Positions 31,251 to 39,255 of a stretch of 64,000 nucleotides of DNA are shown piece by piece; position 1 is the first letter of the stretch, and every line of letters starts with the position of its first letter. The translations under genes were made by a program, and so were the position numbers. The notes below the pieces were generated by a model, which saw only the letters and a program-made list of their open reading frames with translations, searched no databases and was not told the DNA's origin. This stretch comes from Arthrobacter antioxidans (GTDB lineage Bacteria; Actinomycetota; Actinomycetes; Actinomycetales; Micrococcaceae): assembly GCF_023100725.1 (NCBI RefSeq), contig NZ_CP095501.1, positions 2,046,001-2,110,000 on the forward strand. The letters are read 5' to 3'.

Positions 31251-32822
31251 TCAGGGATTCTTCCGGATCAGCGCCAGGTACATGGCGTCCGTGCCGTGCA
31301 CGTGGGGCCAGAGCTGCGCACTCGTCCCGTGGCCGGCGTCGAGCGCTCCCCCGATGCTCACGGCGTCGAGCGCGGCTCCCGCGTCGACCCGCTCGAAGCC
31401 GGTGCGCTTCCGCAGGCAGTCGTCGACGACGGCGTCCGTCTCCGCGTGGTGCGGCGAGCAGGTCACGTAGGCCACGACGCCGCCGGGGGCGACGGCGTCC
31501 AGCGCAGACGTGAGGAGCTCGCGCTGCAGGGGTGCGAGGCCCACGAGGTCGGAGGGCTTCCGGCGCCAGCGCGATTCCGGGCGGCGGCGCAGGGCGCCCA
31601 GCCCGGTGCAGGGGGCGTCGACGAGCACGCGGTCGTAGCTCTCCGGCTGCTCCCGCCCGACGTCGCGTCCGTCCCCCACCCGGAGGGTCCAGGAGTCCTC
31701 CGGCAGGGGCCGCAGCGCCTGCCGCACCAGCTGGGCGCGGTGCGGGACCGGCTCGTTCGCCGTCAGGTGCACGCCGTCGTCCAGCCCGATCGCCGCCAGC
31801 AGGGCGGTCTTGCCGCCGGGGCCGGCGCACAGGTCCAGCCACTGCTCGGGGCCGTCCGTGCGGCGTCCGGGGAGGTCGACGGCGGCCAGGGCCCGCGCCA
31901 CGAGCTGTGATCCCGAGTCCTGCACGCGGAGGGTGCCTGCGGCGATGCCGGGGAGCCTGCTGATGTCGCCGCCCGAGTAGTAGGCCGATCCCGGTGCCAG
32001 CAGGCCCGGCTCGGCTCCTTCCCCGAGGGCGTCGTCGAGCGTGCCGAGCCCTGGGAGTGCGACGAGATGGACCACGGGCGCGGCGTTGTCGGCCGCCAGG
32101 AGGGCGTCGATCTCCGAGACGTCCCGGCCGTGGGCGACGAGCGCCTGGCGCATCGCGCGGACGATCCACTCGGGATGGCTGTGGGTCAGGGCCGCGATGG
32201 CGGTCGGGTCCGTCAGGCCCTCCACGAGGACGGCGATCCAGCCGTCCAGGTCATGTGCGGTGACCTTGCGGAGCACGGCGTTCACGAGTGAGGACGGACC
32301 TGCGCCGATCACGGCGCGCACGAGGCCCACGGTCTGGTCCAGCGCCGCGTGCGCGGGGACCCGCATCGCCAGGAGCTGGTGCACACCGAGCCTCAGGGCG
32401 TCCAGGACGGCGGGGTCGAGCTGGTCCAGCGGGCGGTCGACGCAGCGGGCCAGGACGGCGTCGTAGGTGCCCTGCCCCCGCAGGGCCCCGTAGGTGAGCT
32501 CGGTCGCGAAACCGGCGTCACGGCGGTCGAGGCGGTGCTTGCGGATGCTGGTCGGCAGCACGAGGTTCGCATAGGCGTCCTCGCCGGCCACGGCACGCAG
32601 GACCTCGAACGCCACGAGGCGGGCGGGATCGGCGCGGCGGGTACGCTGCGACGGCGCGGCCTGGGAGAACTGCCGGTCGCCGCCGCGGTTCCGTTCCCGG
32701 CCCTGGTCGTCGCGACGCCGGGTACCGCCGCCCTGACCGGCGCCCTGAGCCTTGCCTCCGGCACCCTGGCTGCGCTCACCGCGCCCGCCCGGTCCCCTGT
32801 TCGTTCCTCCGGTAGCACTCAC
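31251..32822 (-). CDS. rsmB: 16S rRNA m5C967 methyltransferase, RsmB/NOP family
   Basis: RsmB methylates C967 of 16S rRNA with SAM. The 523-residue protein begins with about 60 low-complexity Gly/Arg/Gln residues, a possible RNA-binding tail, then a NusB-like domain ([11 protein letters not shown], about 68-200) and a Rossmann methyltransferase domain. SAM motif I is [11 protein letters not shown]; the two catalytic cysteines are in VDAPCTGLG and VTCSPHHAE. The GTG overlaps fmt by four bases. Placing rsmB after fmt is a widely conserved arrangement. Confidence 0.95.
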   Translation of the reverse strand: MSATGGTNRGPGGRGERSQGAGGKAQGAGQGGGTRRRDDQGRERNRGGDRQFSQAAPSQRTRRADPARLVAFEVLRAVAGEDAYANLVLPTSIRKHRLDRRDAGFATELTYGALRGQGTYDAVLARCVDRPLDQLDPAVLDALRLGVHQLLAMRVPAHAALDQTVGLVRAVIGAGPSSLVNAVLRKVTAHDLDGWIAVLVEGLTDPTAIAALTHSHPEWIVRAMRQALVAHGRDVSEIDALLAADNAAPVVHLVALPGLGTLDDALGEGAEPGLLAPGSAYYSGGDISRLPGIAAGTLRVQDSGSQLVARALAAVDLPGRRTDGPEQWLDLCAGPGGKTALLAAIGLDDGVHLTANEPVPHRAQLVRQALRPLPEDSWTLRVGDGRDVGREQPESYDRVLVDAPCTGLGALRRRPESRWRRKPSDLVGLAPLQRELLTSALDAVAPGGVVAYVTCSPHHAETDAVVDDCLRKRTGFERVDAGAALDAVSIGGALDAGHGTSAQLWPHVHGTDAMYLALIRKNP

Positions 32823-33778
32823 TCGAACACCAGCTCTCCGCGCGTCGCCGCGCCCCGCGCCCAGTCGAGCGCTCTCATCATCTTCTTCCCGGCCGGCTGC
32901 AGGTCCCCGAGGACCAGCGCGTCCGTGCCCGTGCCCACCAGGACCTGCCGTCCGACGACGTCGATCCGGCCGGGCGGTACGGCCGGCTGTCCGCCGTCCA
33001 TGCCCCCGTCCGTCATCCCGTCCTCACGGCCGCCGATCGGGGTGACGGGTCCGAGCTTCACCCGCTGCCCGTCGAGCGTGCTCCACGCCCCGGGCTCGGG
33101 GGTCACCGCATTGATGCGGCGGCGCACGGCGACGGCCGGGAGCGACCAGTCGATCCGTGCGTCGTCGATCGTGAGCTTGGGGGCGAGAGTCGCCTCGCCC
33201 GTCTGGGGTGTCGCCGTCACCCGACCCGCCTCGAGACCGGACAGGGTCTGCACGAGCAGGATCGCGCCGCTGTGGGACAGGCGGTCGAGGACCTCCCCGC
33301 TCGTGGCGCCGGGGTCGAGCGTCTCCGTCATCACGCCGAAGACGGGACCGGTGTCGAGCCCCTCCTCGAGGAGGAACGTGGTCGCGCCCGTGACGTCGTC
33401 CCCTGCGAGGACCGCGTGCTGCACGGGGGCTGCGCCCCGCCAGGCCGGGAGGACCGAGAAGTGGAGATTGATCCAGCCGTGCCGGGGAACGGCCAGCCCG
33501 GCCGGCGGGACGATGCCGCCGTAGGCGACGATCGCCGCGGCGTCGAGGGTCAGGGTCCCCAGGTGGGCGACGAGGTCCGGGGTGAAGCGGTTCGCCTTGA
33601 GGACGGGCAGCCCGAGCTCCTCGGCGGCGGCGGCGACCGGACTCGGCGTCAGGACTTTGCGGCGCCCCACGGGCGCGTCGACCCGCGTGAGGACGGCGGC
33701 GACATCGAAGCCTGCGTCCACCAGCGCGCGCAGCGACGGCACGGCGACCCCGGGCGTCCCCGCGAAGAGGATCCTCAT
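32819..33778 (-). CDS. fmt: Methionyl-tRNA formyltransferase
   Basis: Fmt formylates initiator Met-tRNA using 10-formyl-THF. The 319-residue protein has the catalytic region INLHFSVLPAWRGAAPVQHA and the Asp in EEGLDTGPVFG. In the C-terminal tRNA-binding domain there is a Gly/Asp/Met-rich insert (GGREDGMTDGGMDGGQPAVP, about 248-267) that I do not recall from other Fmt proteins. The ATG overlaps the def stop (ATGA), so deformylase and formyltransferase are coupled. Confidence 0.96.
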   Translation of the reverse strand: MRILFAGTPGVAVPSLRALVDAGFDVAAVLTRVDAPVGRRKVLTPSPVAAAAEELGLPVLKANRFTPDLVAHLGTLTLDAAAIVAYGGIVPPAGLAVPRHGWINLHFSVLPAWRGAAPVQHAVLAGDDVTGATTFLLEEGLDTGPVFGVMTETLDPGATSGEVLDRLSHSGAILLVQTLSGLEAGRVTATPQTGEATLAPKLTIDDARIDWSLPAVAVRRRINAVTPEPGAWSTLDGQRVKLGPVTPIGGREDGMTDGGMDGGQPAVPPGRIDVVGRQVLVGTGTDALVLGDLQPAGKKMMRALDWARGAATRGELVFE

Positions 33779-34410
33779 CGGCCGGTCCTGCCGGCCGCGC
33801 CGGCGCGGCGGCCGGCCACCGGCGTCGCAGGCGTCGCAGGCGTCGCAGGCGTCGCAGGACGGGTGAAGCTCGATCCGAGGGACCGGGAGCGCTCCACCGC
33901 GGTCCGTGACGTGACCTGGTTGTAGTCGGCACTCCGGATGGCCCTGAGCGCATTCGTCCGGTCCTCGCCCGAGAGCCGGTCGATGTACAGGGTTCCGCGG
34001 AGGTGGTCCGTCTCGTGCTGGAAGGCGCGCGCCAGCATGCCCTCGCCCTCCACCGCGATGTCCTGCCCGGACACGTCCTTGCCCGTGATGCGCGCCCAGT
34101 CGGACCGGTCGACGAAGCTCCCGAGGCCCGGCACGGAGAGGCAGCCCTCGATGTCGGACTCCCCCTGCGAGGCGCCGCCGACCTCGAGCACGGGGTTCAC
34201 CACGTGCCCCTGGACGCCGTCCACCCGGTAGGTGAAGACCTGGAGCCCGATGCCGACCTGCGGTGCGGCGAGGCCGGCCCCCTGCACGTCGATCATCGTC
34301 TCGGTCATGTCCTCGACCAGCCGGGCGAGCTCGGGCCCGAACTCGGTGACCTCCGCGGCGGGGGTACGGAGGATCGGATCGCCGATCATGCGGATACTCA
34401 GGACGGCCAT
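33775..34410 (-). CDS. def: Peptide deformylase
   Basis: Def removes the N-formyl group from new proteins with a metal ion. The start MAVLSIRMIGDPILRTPA at 34410 gives 211 residues. All three motifs are intact: GAGLAAPQVG, EGCLSVPG (metal Cys) and QHETDHLRGTLY (metal His pair). The last 35 residues are an unusual tail: four ATP tripeptides from a 9-bp repeat followed by a basic end (AGRRAGAAGRTGR). The tail sits just before the fmt overlap. GAGG lies about 12 bases upstream of the ATG. Confidence 0.96.
   Translation of the reverse strand: MAVLSIRMIGDPILRTPAAEVTEFGPELARLVEDMTETMIDVQGAGLAAPQVGIGLQVFTYRVDGVQGHVVNPVLEVGGASQGESDIEGCLSVPGLGSFVDRSDWARITGKDVSGQDIAVEGEGMLARAFQHETDHLRGTLYIDRLSGEDRTNALRAIRSADYNQVTSRTAVERSRSLGSSFTRPATPATPATPATPVAGRRAGAAGRTGR
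33822..33857. repeat. 9-bp in-frame tandem repeat at the def 3' end
   Basis: Four perfect copies of GCGTCGCAG encode an Ala-Thr-Pro repeat in the C-terminal tail of peptide deformylase. Copy-number changes would not shift the frame. Confidence 0.9.
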
Positions 34411-34636
34411 CGGTACTCTGTTCCTCGCTTCGGTCACTTCGGATACGTCGGACACTCGTGTCGCTTCAGCTGCCCGGAGGGCGCGCGCACCGCGGCGGCG
34501 GTCCGACGACGTCGTGGCACCCGCACCCCGATCCGGGCGCGAGGTACCCGTCAATCCTAGTGCCGCGGCGCCCCGGGCCGTATCCGACGCCGACCACGGA
34601 CGGACCGTCGACGGCTCCCGCGGCATGCGCCCTGCC

Positions 34637-35512
34637 TCAGGCGGGCAGTGCGGGTTCGGCGGGGGCCGGCCGGGCGGGCGGCGGACCGAGCGGCAGGAGC
34701 GCCCGGCCCGCCTCTTCGGCGTCGAAACCGGCTTCCCACGCCCGGCGGAGCGCGCAGAAGCGCAGCCAGTGGTTCTTCAGCACGGCGGGATTGGCCCGCA
34801 TGGCCCGGACCTCGGTCTGGCCGACGGCCACCCCGAGCAGCAGCGGCTGGTCCCCGTGCTCCCACGCCCGCCATTCGCCCTTCAGGGGATCGACGAGGGA
34901 CTCCTCCGCCTTCATGCCGGCCACGAGCTGCATGACCACCTTGTCGTCCAGCGCCTTCACGAATCCGTCGCGGTCGGTGTTCTTGGTCTTGTAGTCGATC
35001 AGGCACGTGCGGCCACTGATCGTGGCGACGAGGTCCAGGGTGCCCGCGTACCCGAGTTCGCTGTTCCACACCGTCAGTTCGGGTTCCACGGGGCGGACGT
35101 CGTAGAGGGCCCACCACTCGTCGAACCGCTGGGCGAAGCCGAGCTCACCCTGCTCCTCGAGGGCCAGGCGTGCCGCGTCGAGCTCGTCGGGACGCCCCAG
35201 GGCCCGCAGTGCCACCTGTTCGCAGTAGTGGTGCACCCGCGTCCCACGCAGGGCCGCCTCGTCGCGGTAGCGTTCGGCGGCCGACGCGGCCTCCCGGACG
35301 GCGGTGCGCAGCTCCGAGGCATTGCCCAGGGCTCCCGGCAGGCGGGGGTCGCGGGAGAGCGCGCTGGCCGCCATGTGGCCGTACCAGCCGCCGAGGGACG
35401 TGGGGAGCTGCGAGATGACGGTGGTGATGGACGGGACGGCGGGCTGCTCCGACGTGGAGCGGGCGTACATCCGGCCGTGCGGTGTCGCGTGGGCGAGGAG
35501 CGGGGCGGTCAT
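34637..35512 (-). CDS. PD-(D/E)XK superfamily nuclease-like protein
   Basis: A 291-residue protein with a RecB-type nuclease core: LGYAGTLDLVATISG supplies the Asp and TCLIDYKTKNT the D-x-K pair. Upstream lies a helical region with a conserved-looking GTRVHHYCEQVAL; the histidine region fits motif I of Cas4/RecB-like nucleases. No iron-sulfur cysteine cluster is visible (one Cys at YCEQ, one at RFCAL). It is a lone gene between def and the tRNA cluster with no Cas or AddAB gene nearby, so a phage or repair role cannot be assigned. Confidence 0.72.
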   Translation of the reverse strand: MTAPLLAHATPHGRMYARSTSEQPAVPSITTVISQLPTSLGGWYGHMAASALSRDPRLPGALGNASELRTAVREAASAAERYRDEAALRGTRVHHYCEQVALRALGRPDELDAARLALEEQGELGFAQRFDEWWALYDVRPVEPELTVWNSELGYAGTLDLVATISGRTCLIDYKTKNTDRDGFVKALDDKVVMQLVAGMKAEESLVDPLKGEWRAWEHGDQPLLLGVAVGQTEVRAMRANPAVLKNHWLRFCALRRAWEAGFDAEEAGRALLPLGPPPARPAPAEPALPA

Positions 35513-35602
35513 GACCCCAGTCTCTCAGGTGGCTCCGACAGGTTCGGTCCCGGCGGCGGCGCCCCCGCCGGCTCCCACGGAAGGGACGACGCTCCCCGCC
35601 GA

Positions 35603-35630
35603 TTGGACGAACCTCCGAACGTCCTATAGA
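35603..35630 (+). promoter_or_regulatory. Promoter of the tRNA cluster
   Basis: TTGGAC (35603-35608) and TATAGA (35625-35630) are spaced by 16 bases, about 75 bases before the first tRNA. The region is AT-richer than its surroundings, as expected for a strong stable-RNA promoter. Confidence 0.6.
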
Positions 35631-35706
35631 GTTTTCTCTCGTTGGAAAACGAAGAAACACCGCGAAATGCATGGCATGGAGCAGGAGGTTTCGGCTTTTT
35701 TCCTCT

Positions 35707-35780
35707 GCGGACGTAGCTCAGCTGGCTAGAGCACCACCTTGCCAAGGTGGATGTCGCGGGTTCGAATCCCGTCGTCCGCT
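35707..35780 (+). tRNA. tRNA-Gly (GCC), copy 1
   Basis: A 74-base cloverleaf: acceptor GCGGACG pairs CGTCCGC, anticodon loop TTGCCAA gives GCC, and the T arm holds GTTCGAATC. The 3' CCA is not encoded. It is identical in sequence to the copy at 36038-36111. Confidence 0.97.
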
Positions 35781-35832
35781 CGCAAGTCACTGTATGGCCG
35801 GATCCGTCCGGTGGTCGGAGCGATCCGATCAT

Positions 35833-35903
35833 GGTGGGGTGGCCGAGAGGCGAGGCAGCGGCCTGCAAAGCCGTATACGCGGGTTCGAATCCCGTCCCCA
35901 CCT
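35833..35903 (+). tRNA. tRNA-Cys (GCA)
   Basis: A 71-base cloverleaf: acceptor GGTGGGG pairs CCCCACC, the anticodon loop CTGCAAA gives GCA, and the T loop is TTCGAAT. Discriminator is T, the usual cysteine identity base (U73). CCA is not encoded. Confidence 0.96.
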
Positions 35904-35936
35904 CGGTGCAGAACGTGCACGAGTACCCATGAGAAT

Positions 35937-36008
35937 GGGCGATTGGCGCAGCGGTAGCGCGCTTCCCTGACACGGAAGAGGTCACTGGTTCGATCCCAGT
36001 ATCGCCCA
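35937..36008 (+). tRNA. tRNA-Val (GAC)
   Basis: A 72-base cloverleaf: acceptor GGGCGAT pairs ATCGCCC, the anticodon stem CTTCC/GGAAG encloses CTGACAC (anticodon GAC), T loop TTCGATC, discriminator A. A terminator follows at once. Confidence 0.96.
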
Positions 36009-36013
36009 CTACG

Positions 36014-36037
36014 GCGCCCCCTCGGGGGCGCTTTTTT
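36014..36037 (+). terminator. Intrinsic terminator inside the tRNA cluster
   Basis: GCGCCCCC and GGGGGCGC form an 8-bp G+C stem around TC, followed by six T (36032-36037). It lies between tRNA-Val and the second tRNA-Gly, whose first base is 36038. Confidence 0.85.
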
Positions 36038-36111
36038 GCGGACGTAGCTCAGCTGGCTAGAGCACCACCTTGCCAAGGTGGATGTCGCGGGTTCGAATCC
36101 CGTCGTCCGCT
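36038..36111 (+). tRNA. tRNA-Gly (GCC), copy 2
   Basis: Identical over all 74 bases to the tRNA-Gly at 35707-35780, anticodon GCC. It begins directly after the T tract of the internal terminator, so it depends on read-through or on a promoter I could not see. Confidence 0.97.
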
Positions 36112-36132
36112 CTCAGGCCGGTTGTCGGCCGT

Positions 36133-36164
36133 AGCCCGGTCCTGGCGAGGACCGGGCTTTTTTT
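36133..36164 (+). terminator. Terminator ending the tRNA cluster
   Basis: AGCCCGGTCCT (36133-36143) and AGGACCGGGCT (36148-36158) form a perfect 11-bp stem around GGCG, followed by seven T (36158-36164). Confidence 0.9.
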
Positions 36165-36275
36165 GTGCTCCGCCGTCGGCGAACCGCCCCTTCCGCGCGA
36201 GCGATCCTCCCGGTCCTCCCCTATGCTGGATGCAGCGGAAACGGACTGCGTTTCCACGACCGAAAGGAGGTGTCC

Positions 36276-36527
36276 GTGGGTTTATTTGACGGGCTCAAGG
36301 GCAAGGCCGGCACCCTCGCGGGTAAGGCGACCGAACTGATTGGCGACAATTCCGACAAGGTGAAGAACGGCATCGGGAAGGCTGGCGACTTCGTCGACAG
36401 CAAGACCCAGGGCAAGTACTCGCACCACATCGACGGAGTGCAGACGAAGGCTTCGGAGATGGTCGACAAGGTCGACAAGAAGGACGGCAAGGACGGCTTC
36501 GGCCCCACCTCCCCGCCGGCCGTGTAA
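36276..36527 (+). CDS. MT0933/Rv0909-like small antitoxin-family protein
   Basis: An 83-residue protein starting at GTG 36276 behind an almost ideal AAAGGAGGTGT ribosome site. It is Lys/Asp/Gly-rich with a helical pattern (LKGKAGTLAGKATELIGDN; KNGIGKAGDFVDSKTQGKY), matching the MT0933 family that is annotated as the antitoxin of Rv0909/Rv0910 in M. tuberculosis. No toxin gene is next to it; zapE is the convergent neighbour. Members of this family often occur alone, so the antitoxin label may be wrong, and a stress-protein-like role is possible. Confidence 0.75.
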   Translation: MGLFDGLKGKAGTLAGKATELIGDNSDKVKNGIGKAGDFVDSKTQGKYSHHIDGVQTKASEMVDKVDKKDGKDGFGPTSPPAV

Positions 36528-36546
36528 CACCCAGCCTGGCAATGAG

Positions 36547-36584
36547 GAAGCGCCGGTCCCGCCGAGAGGCGGCACCGGCGCTTC
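36547..36584. terminator. Hairpin terminator between the MT0933-like gene and zapE
   Basis: Outer arms GAAGCGCCGGT (36547-36557) and ACCGGCGCTTC (36574-36584) enclose a second stem CCGCC/GGCGG with a GAGA loop. It stands between two convergent gene ends and can serve both strands. Confidence 0.8.
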
Positions 36585-36617
36585 TTGCGTGCAGGGGCCC
36601 GGAGGCCCGCCCGAGGG

Positions 36618-37652
36618 CTAGGAGGCCACGTCGCTGCCCTGCCGGGCCAGGGCGGTCAGGCGGGAGACCGCGCGGTAGTACTTCTTCATGTAGCCGCCGT
36701 GCATCATCTCCTCGGTGAAGAGGTGGTCGAACGTCGTGCCGCTCGCCATGATGGGCACGTCGCGGTCGTACAGCCGGTCCGCGAGGACCACGAAGCGCAG
36801 CGCGACGGCCTGTTCCGTGATCGTCTCCACGTTGTGCCAGGCCACGGCGTCGATGCCGTCCAGCATCTGCCGGTAACGGCTCGGGTGCACGTCCGAGAGG
36901 TGCCGGAGGAGATCCCCGAACTCGTCCTCGGCGAGGATCCCGCCGGCGTAGGACGCGACCCTCTCGCGCAGGCCGGCGTCGTCCATCGCATCGGGGGCCT
37001 GCGGCAGGCCGCGGTGGCGGAAGTCCTCGCCGTCGATCCTGGCCACCTCGAACTGGTCGGCGAGCACCTGGATCTCCCGCTGGAAGTCCTGGGCGGCGAA
37101 GCGGCCGTCCCCCAGGGATCCCGGCAGTGTGTTGGAGGTCGCGGCGAGCTTGACCCCGGCGTCCGCGAGTTCGCGCATCAGGCGCGACATCAGCACGGTG
37201 TCGCCCGGATCGTCGAGTTCGAACTCGTCGATGCAGACGAGGCTGTAGCCGCTCAGCGCGTCGACGGTCTTGCGGAAGCTGAGCGCTCCCACCAGGTTCG
37301 TGTACTCGACGAACGTCCCGAAGGCCTTCGGTCCCGAGGACGCGTGCCACAGGGACGCCAGGAGGTGGGTCTTGCCCACCCCGAAGCCGCCGTCGAGATA
37401 GATGCCGGCCCGTGTCTCGGGCTTCTTCCCCCCGCCGAAGAACCGGCGGAGGCCCGACGGCTTCGGCTCGTCCACGGAGGCCGCGAAGTCGCGGAGCTTC
37501 GAGACGGCCGCCGACTGCGACGGCTGCTGCGGGTCCGGACGGTAGGTGTCGAAGGACACCTGGCCGAAGCGGGGCGACGGGTAGAAGCCGCCCAGCAACT
37601 CATCGACGGAGACCCTGGGGCTGCGCTCTGTCAGGTGTTCGATGGCTGGCAC
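36618..37652 (-). CDS. zapE: ZapE/AFG1-type ATPase
   Basis: ZapE is a AAA ATPase linked to FtsZ ring dynamics in E. coli and related to mitochondrial AFG1. The protein has Walker A DGGFGVGKTHLL, Walker B LVCIDEFELDD, and ATSNTLPG as sensor. The C-terminus has SGTTFDHLFTEEMMHGGYMKKYYRA. I chose the GTG at 37652 (VPAIEHLTERSPRVSVDELL, 344 residues) because family members start near this motif; a GTG at 37697 would add 15 Pro/Arg residues. Neither has a good Shine-Dalgarno, so the start is uncertain. Confidence 0.88.
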   Translation of the reverse strand: MPAIEHLTERSPRVSVDELLGGFYPSPRFGQVSFDTYRPDPQQPSQSAAVSKLRDFAASVDEPKPSGLRRFFGGGKKPETRAGIYLDGGFGVGKTHLLASLWHASSGPKAFGTFVEYTNLVGALSFRKTVDALSGYSLVCIDEFELDDPGDTVLMSRLMRELADAGVKLAATSNTLPGSLGDGRFAAQDFQREIQVLADQFEVARIDGEDFRHRGLPQAPDAMDDAGLRERVASYAGGILAEDEFGDLLRHLSDVHPSRYRQMLDGIDAVAWHNVETITEQAVALRFVVLADRLYDRDVPIMASGTTFDHLFTEEMMHGGYMKKYYRAVSRLTALARQGSDVAS

Positions 37653-37903
37653 GGACGTGGACCGCTTTCTCTCTCCGGCTGGTGGTGGCGGCGGCACGCC
37701 CGCAGGCTGCCGTTCCGCTACGCAAGACTACGGCACCCCTGTCCGCGCGGTACTTCCGGGACCCGCTCCCGGTAGCCCTTGACGCACGACCGATCGCGGA
37801 AGCAATTGCCCGGCCGCGTCGTTAGGCTAGAGGAAACCACGACCGCCCGTCCGCAGGACGTCGCGTCGTGTCCGGACAGCTGACAGCTACGCGAAAGGCC
37901 GCA

Positions 37904-38821
37904 ATGACCCTGGCTCCCGACCCGCAGGACAAGTTCGCCGAGTACGCCCACCCCGAGCGGCTCGTCTCGACCGAGTGGCTCGCCACGAACCTCGGCGCCG
38001 AGGGACTCGTCGTCGTCGAATCGGACGAGGACGTCCTGCTGTACGAGACGGGCCACATCCCGGGAGCCGTGAAGATCGACTGGCACACGGAGCTCAACGA
38101 CGAGGTGACGCGGGACTACATCGATGGTGAGGGCTTCGCGCGCCTCATGGCGGCCAAGGGCATCACGCGCGATTCCACCGTGGTCATCTACGGCGACAAG
38201 AGCAACTGGTGGGCCGCCTACGCGCTGTGGGTCTTCACGCTCTTCGGCCACGAGGACGTCCGCCTGCTCGACGGCGGCCGGGACAAGTGGGTCGCCGAGG
38301 ACCGGACGCTGACCACCGACAAGCCCGCGGTCGCCGCCACCGACTACCCGGTGGTGGACCGCGACGACGCGTCCATCCGTGCCTACCTCAGCGATGTCCT
38401 CGACCACTTGGGCAATCCGCTGATCGACGTCCGCTCCGGGGACGAGTACACGGGCGCCCGCACCACCATGCCGGCCTACCCCGAGGAGGGCGCCCTGCGC
38501 GGAGGCCACATCCCCACCGCCCGCTCCGTCCCGTGGGCACGGGCCGCCGCCACGGACGGGACCTTCCGCACCCGCGCCGAACTGGACGCCATCTACCGGG
38601 ACGAGGCGGGGCTGCAGGACGGCGACGACGTCGTCGCGTACTGCCGGATCGGGGAGCGCTCGAGCCACACCTGGTTCGTCCTCACGCACCTGCTGGGCTT
38701 CGACAGGGTCCGCAACTACGACGGCTCGTGGACCGAGTGGGGCAATGCCGTCCGCGTGCCCATCGTCCGCGGCACCGAGCCCGGCGACCTGCCCGCCGCA
38801 GCGCGGACATCGGCACGATGA
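37904..38821 (+). CDS. sseA: Thiosulfate/3-mercaptopyruvate sulfurtransferase (two rhodanese domains)
   Basis: Rhodaneses move sulfane sulfur to acceptors such as cyanide or sulfur-carrier proteins. The ATG at 37904, preceded by GAAAGG, gives 305 residues with a catalytically dead N-terminal rhodanese domain ([11 protein letters not shown], no Cys loop) and an active C-terminal one with the Cys loop in [13 protein letters not shown]. The stop overlaps sufE by four bases, pointing to a joint role in sulfur mobilisation. Confidence 0.93.
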   Translation: MTLAPDPQDKFAEYAHPERLVSTEWLATNLGAEGLVVVESDEDVLLYETGHIPGAVKIDWHTELNDEVTRDYIDGEGFARLMAAKGITRDSTVVIYGDKSNWWAAYALWVFTLFGHEDVRLLDGGRDKWVAEDRTLTTDKPAVAATDYPVVDRDDASIRAYLSDVLDHLGNPLIDVRSGDEYTGARTTMPAYPEEGALRGGHIPTARSVPWARAAATDGTFRTRAELDAIYRDEAGLQDGDDVVAYCRIGERSSHTWFVLTHLLGFDRVRNYDGSWTEWGNAVRVPIVRGTEPGDLPAAARTSAR

Positions 38822-39255
38822 CCGCGGAGACCGTTCCGGCGAAGCTCGCCGAGATCATCGACGACTTCCAGGCCCTGTCCGAAGCGGACCGCCTGCAACT
38901 CCTCCTCGAGTTCTCCACCGGACTCCCGGGGCTGCCCGAGCGGTACAGCGACCATCCCGAGCTGCTCGAGCAGGTCGTCGAGTGCCAGAGCCCGCTCTTC
39001 CTCACCATGGAGATCGGCGGCGGGCCGGACCATCCGGTCCACCTCTTCTTCTCGGCGCCGCGCGAGGCCCCGACGACGCGCGGGTTCGCCGGCGTCCTGC
39101 TCGAAGGGCTGGACGGCCTGCCGGCCGCGGAGGTCCTCGCGGTACCGGACGACGTCCCCGACCGCCTCGGCCTCACCCGCGCCATCACCCCCCTGCGGAT
39201 GCGGGGCATGTCCGCGATGCTGGGACGGATCAAGCGGAAGATCAGGGAAGCCTAG
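38818..39255 (+). CDS. sufE: SufE family sulfur acceptor
   Basis: SufE accepts persulfide from a cysteine desulfurase and passes it on for Fe-S assembly. The 145-residue protein has the acceptor Cys in [12 protein letters not shown]. In E. coli SufE works with SufS; here the partner encoded next door is a rhodanese, a pairing common in actinobacteria. The start codon overlaps the sseA stop (ATGA). Its 3' end runs 14 bases into the convergent hydrolase gene. Confidence 0.92.
   Translation: MTAETVPAKLAEIIDDFQALSEADRLQLLLEFSTGLPGLPERYSDHPELLEQVVECQSPLFLTMEIGGGPDHPVHLFFSAPREAPTTRGFAGVLLEGLDGLPAAEVLAVPDDVPDRLGLTRAITPLRMRGMSAMLGRIKRKIREA

Noticed and set aside
34637..35512. Cas4 or AddB-type nuclease
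   Set aside because: The PD-(D/E)XK core is present, but the four Fe-S cysteines and partner genes are missing, so only the superfamily is called.
37868..37903. Earlier GTG start for sseA
   Set aside because: The ATG at 37904 has a GAAAGG site and matches the expected start of the rhodanese domain; the 12 extra residues do not.
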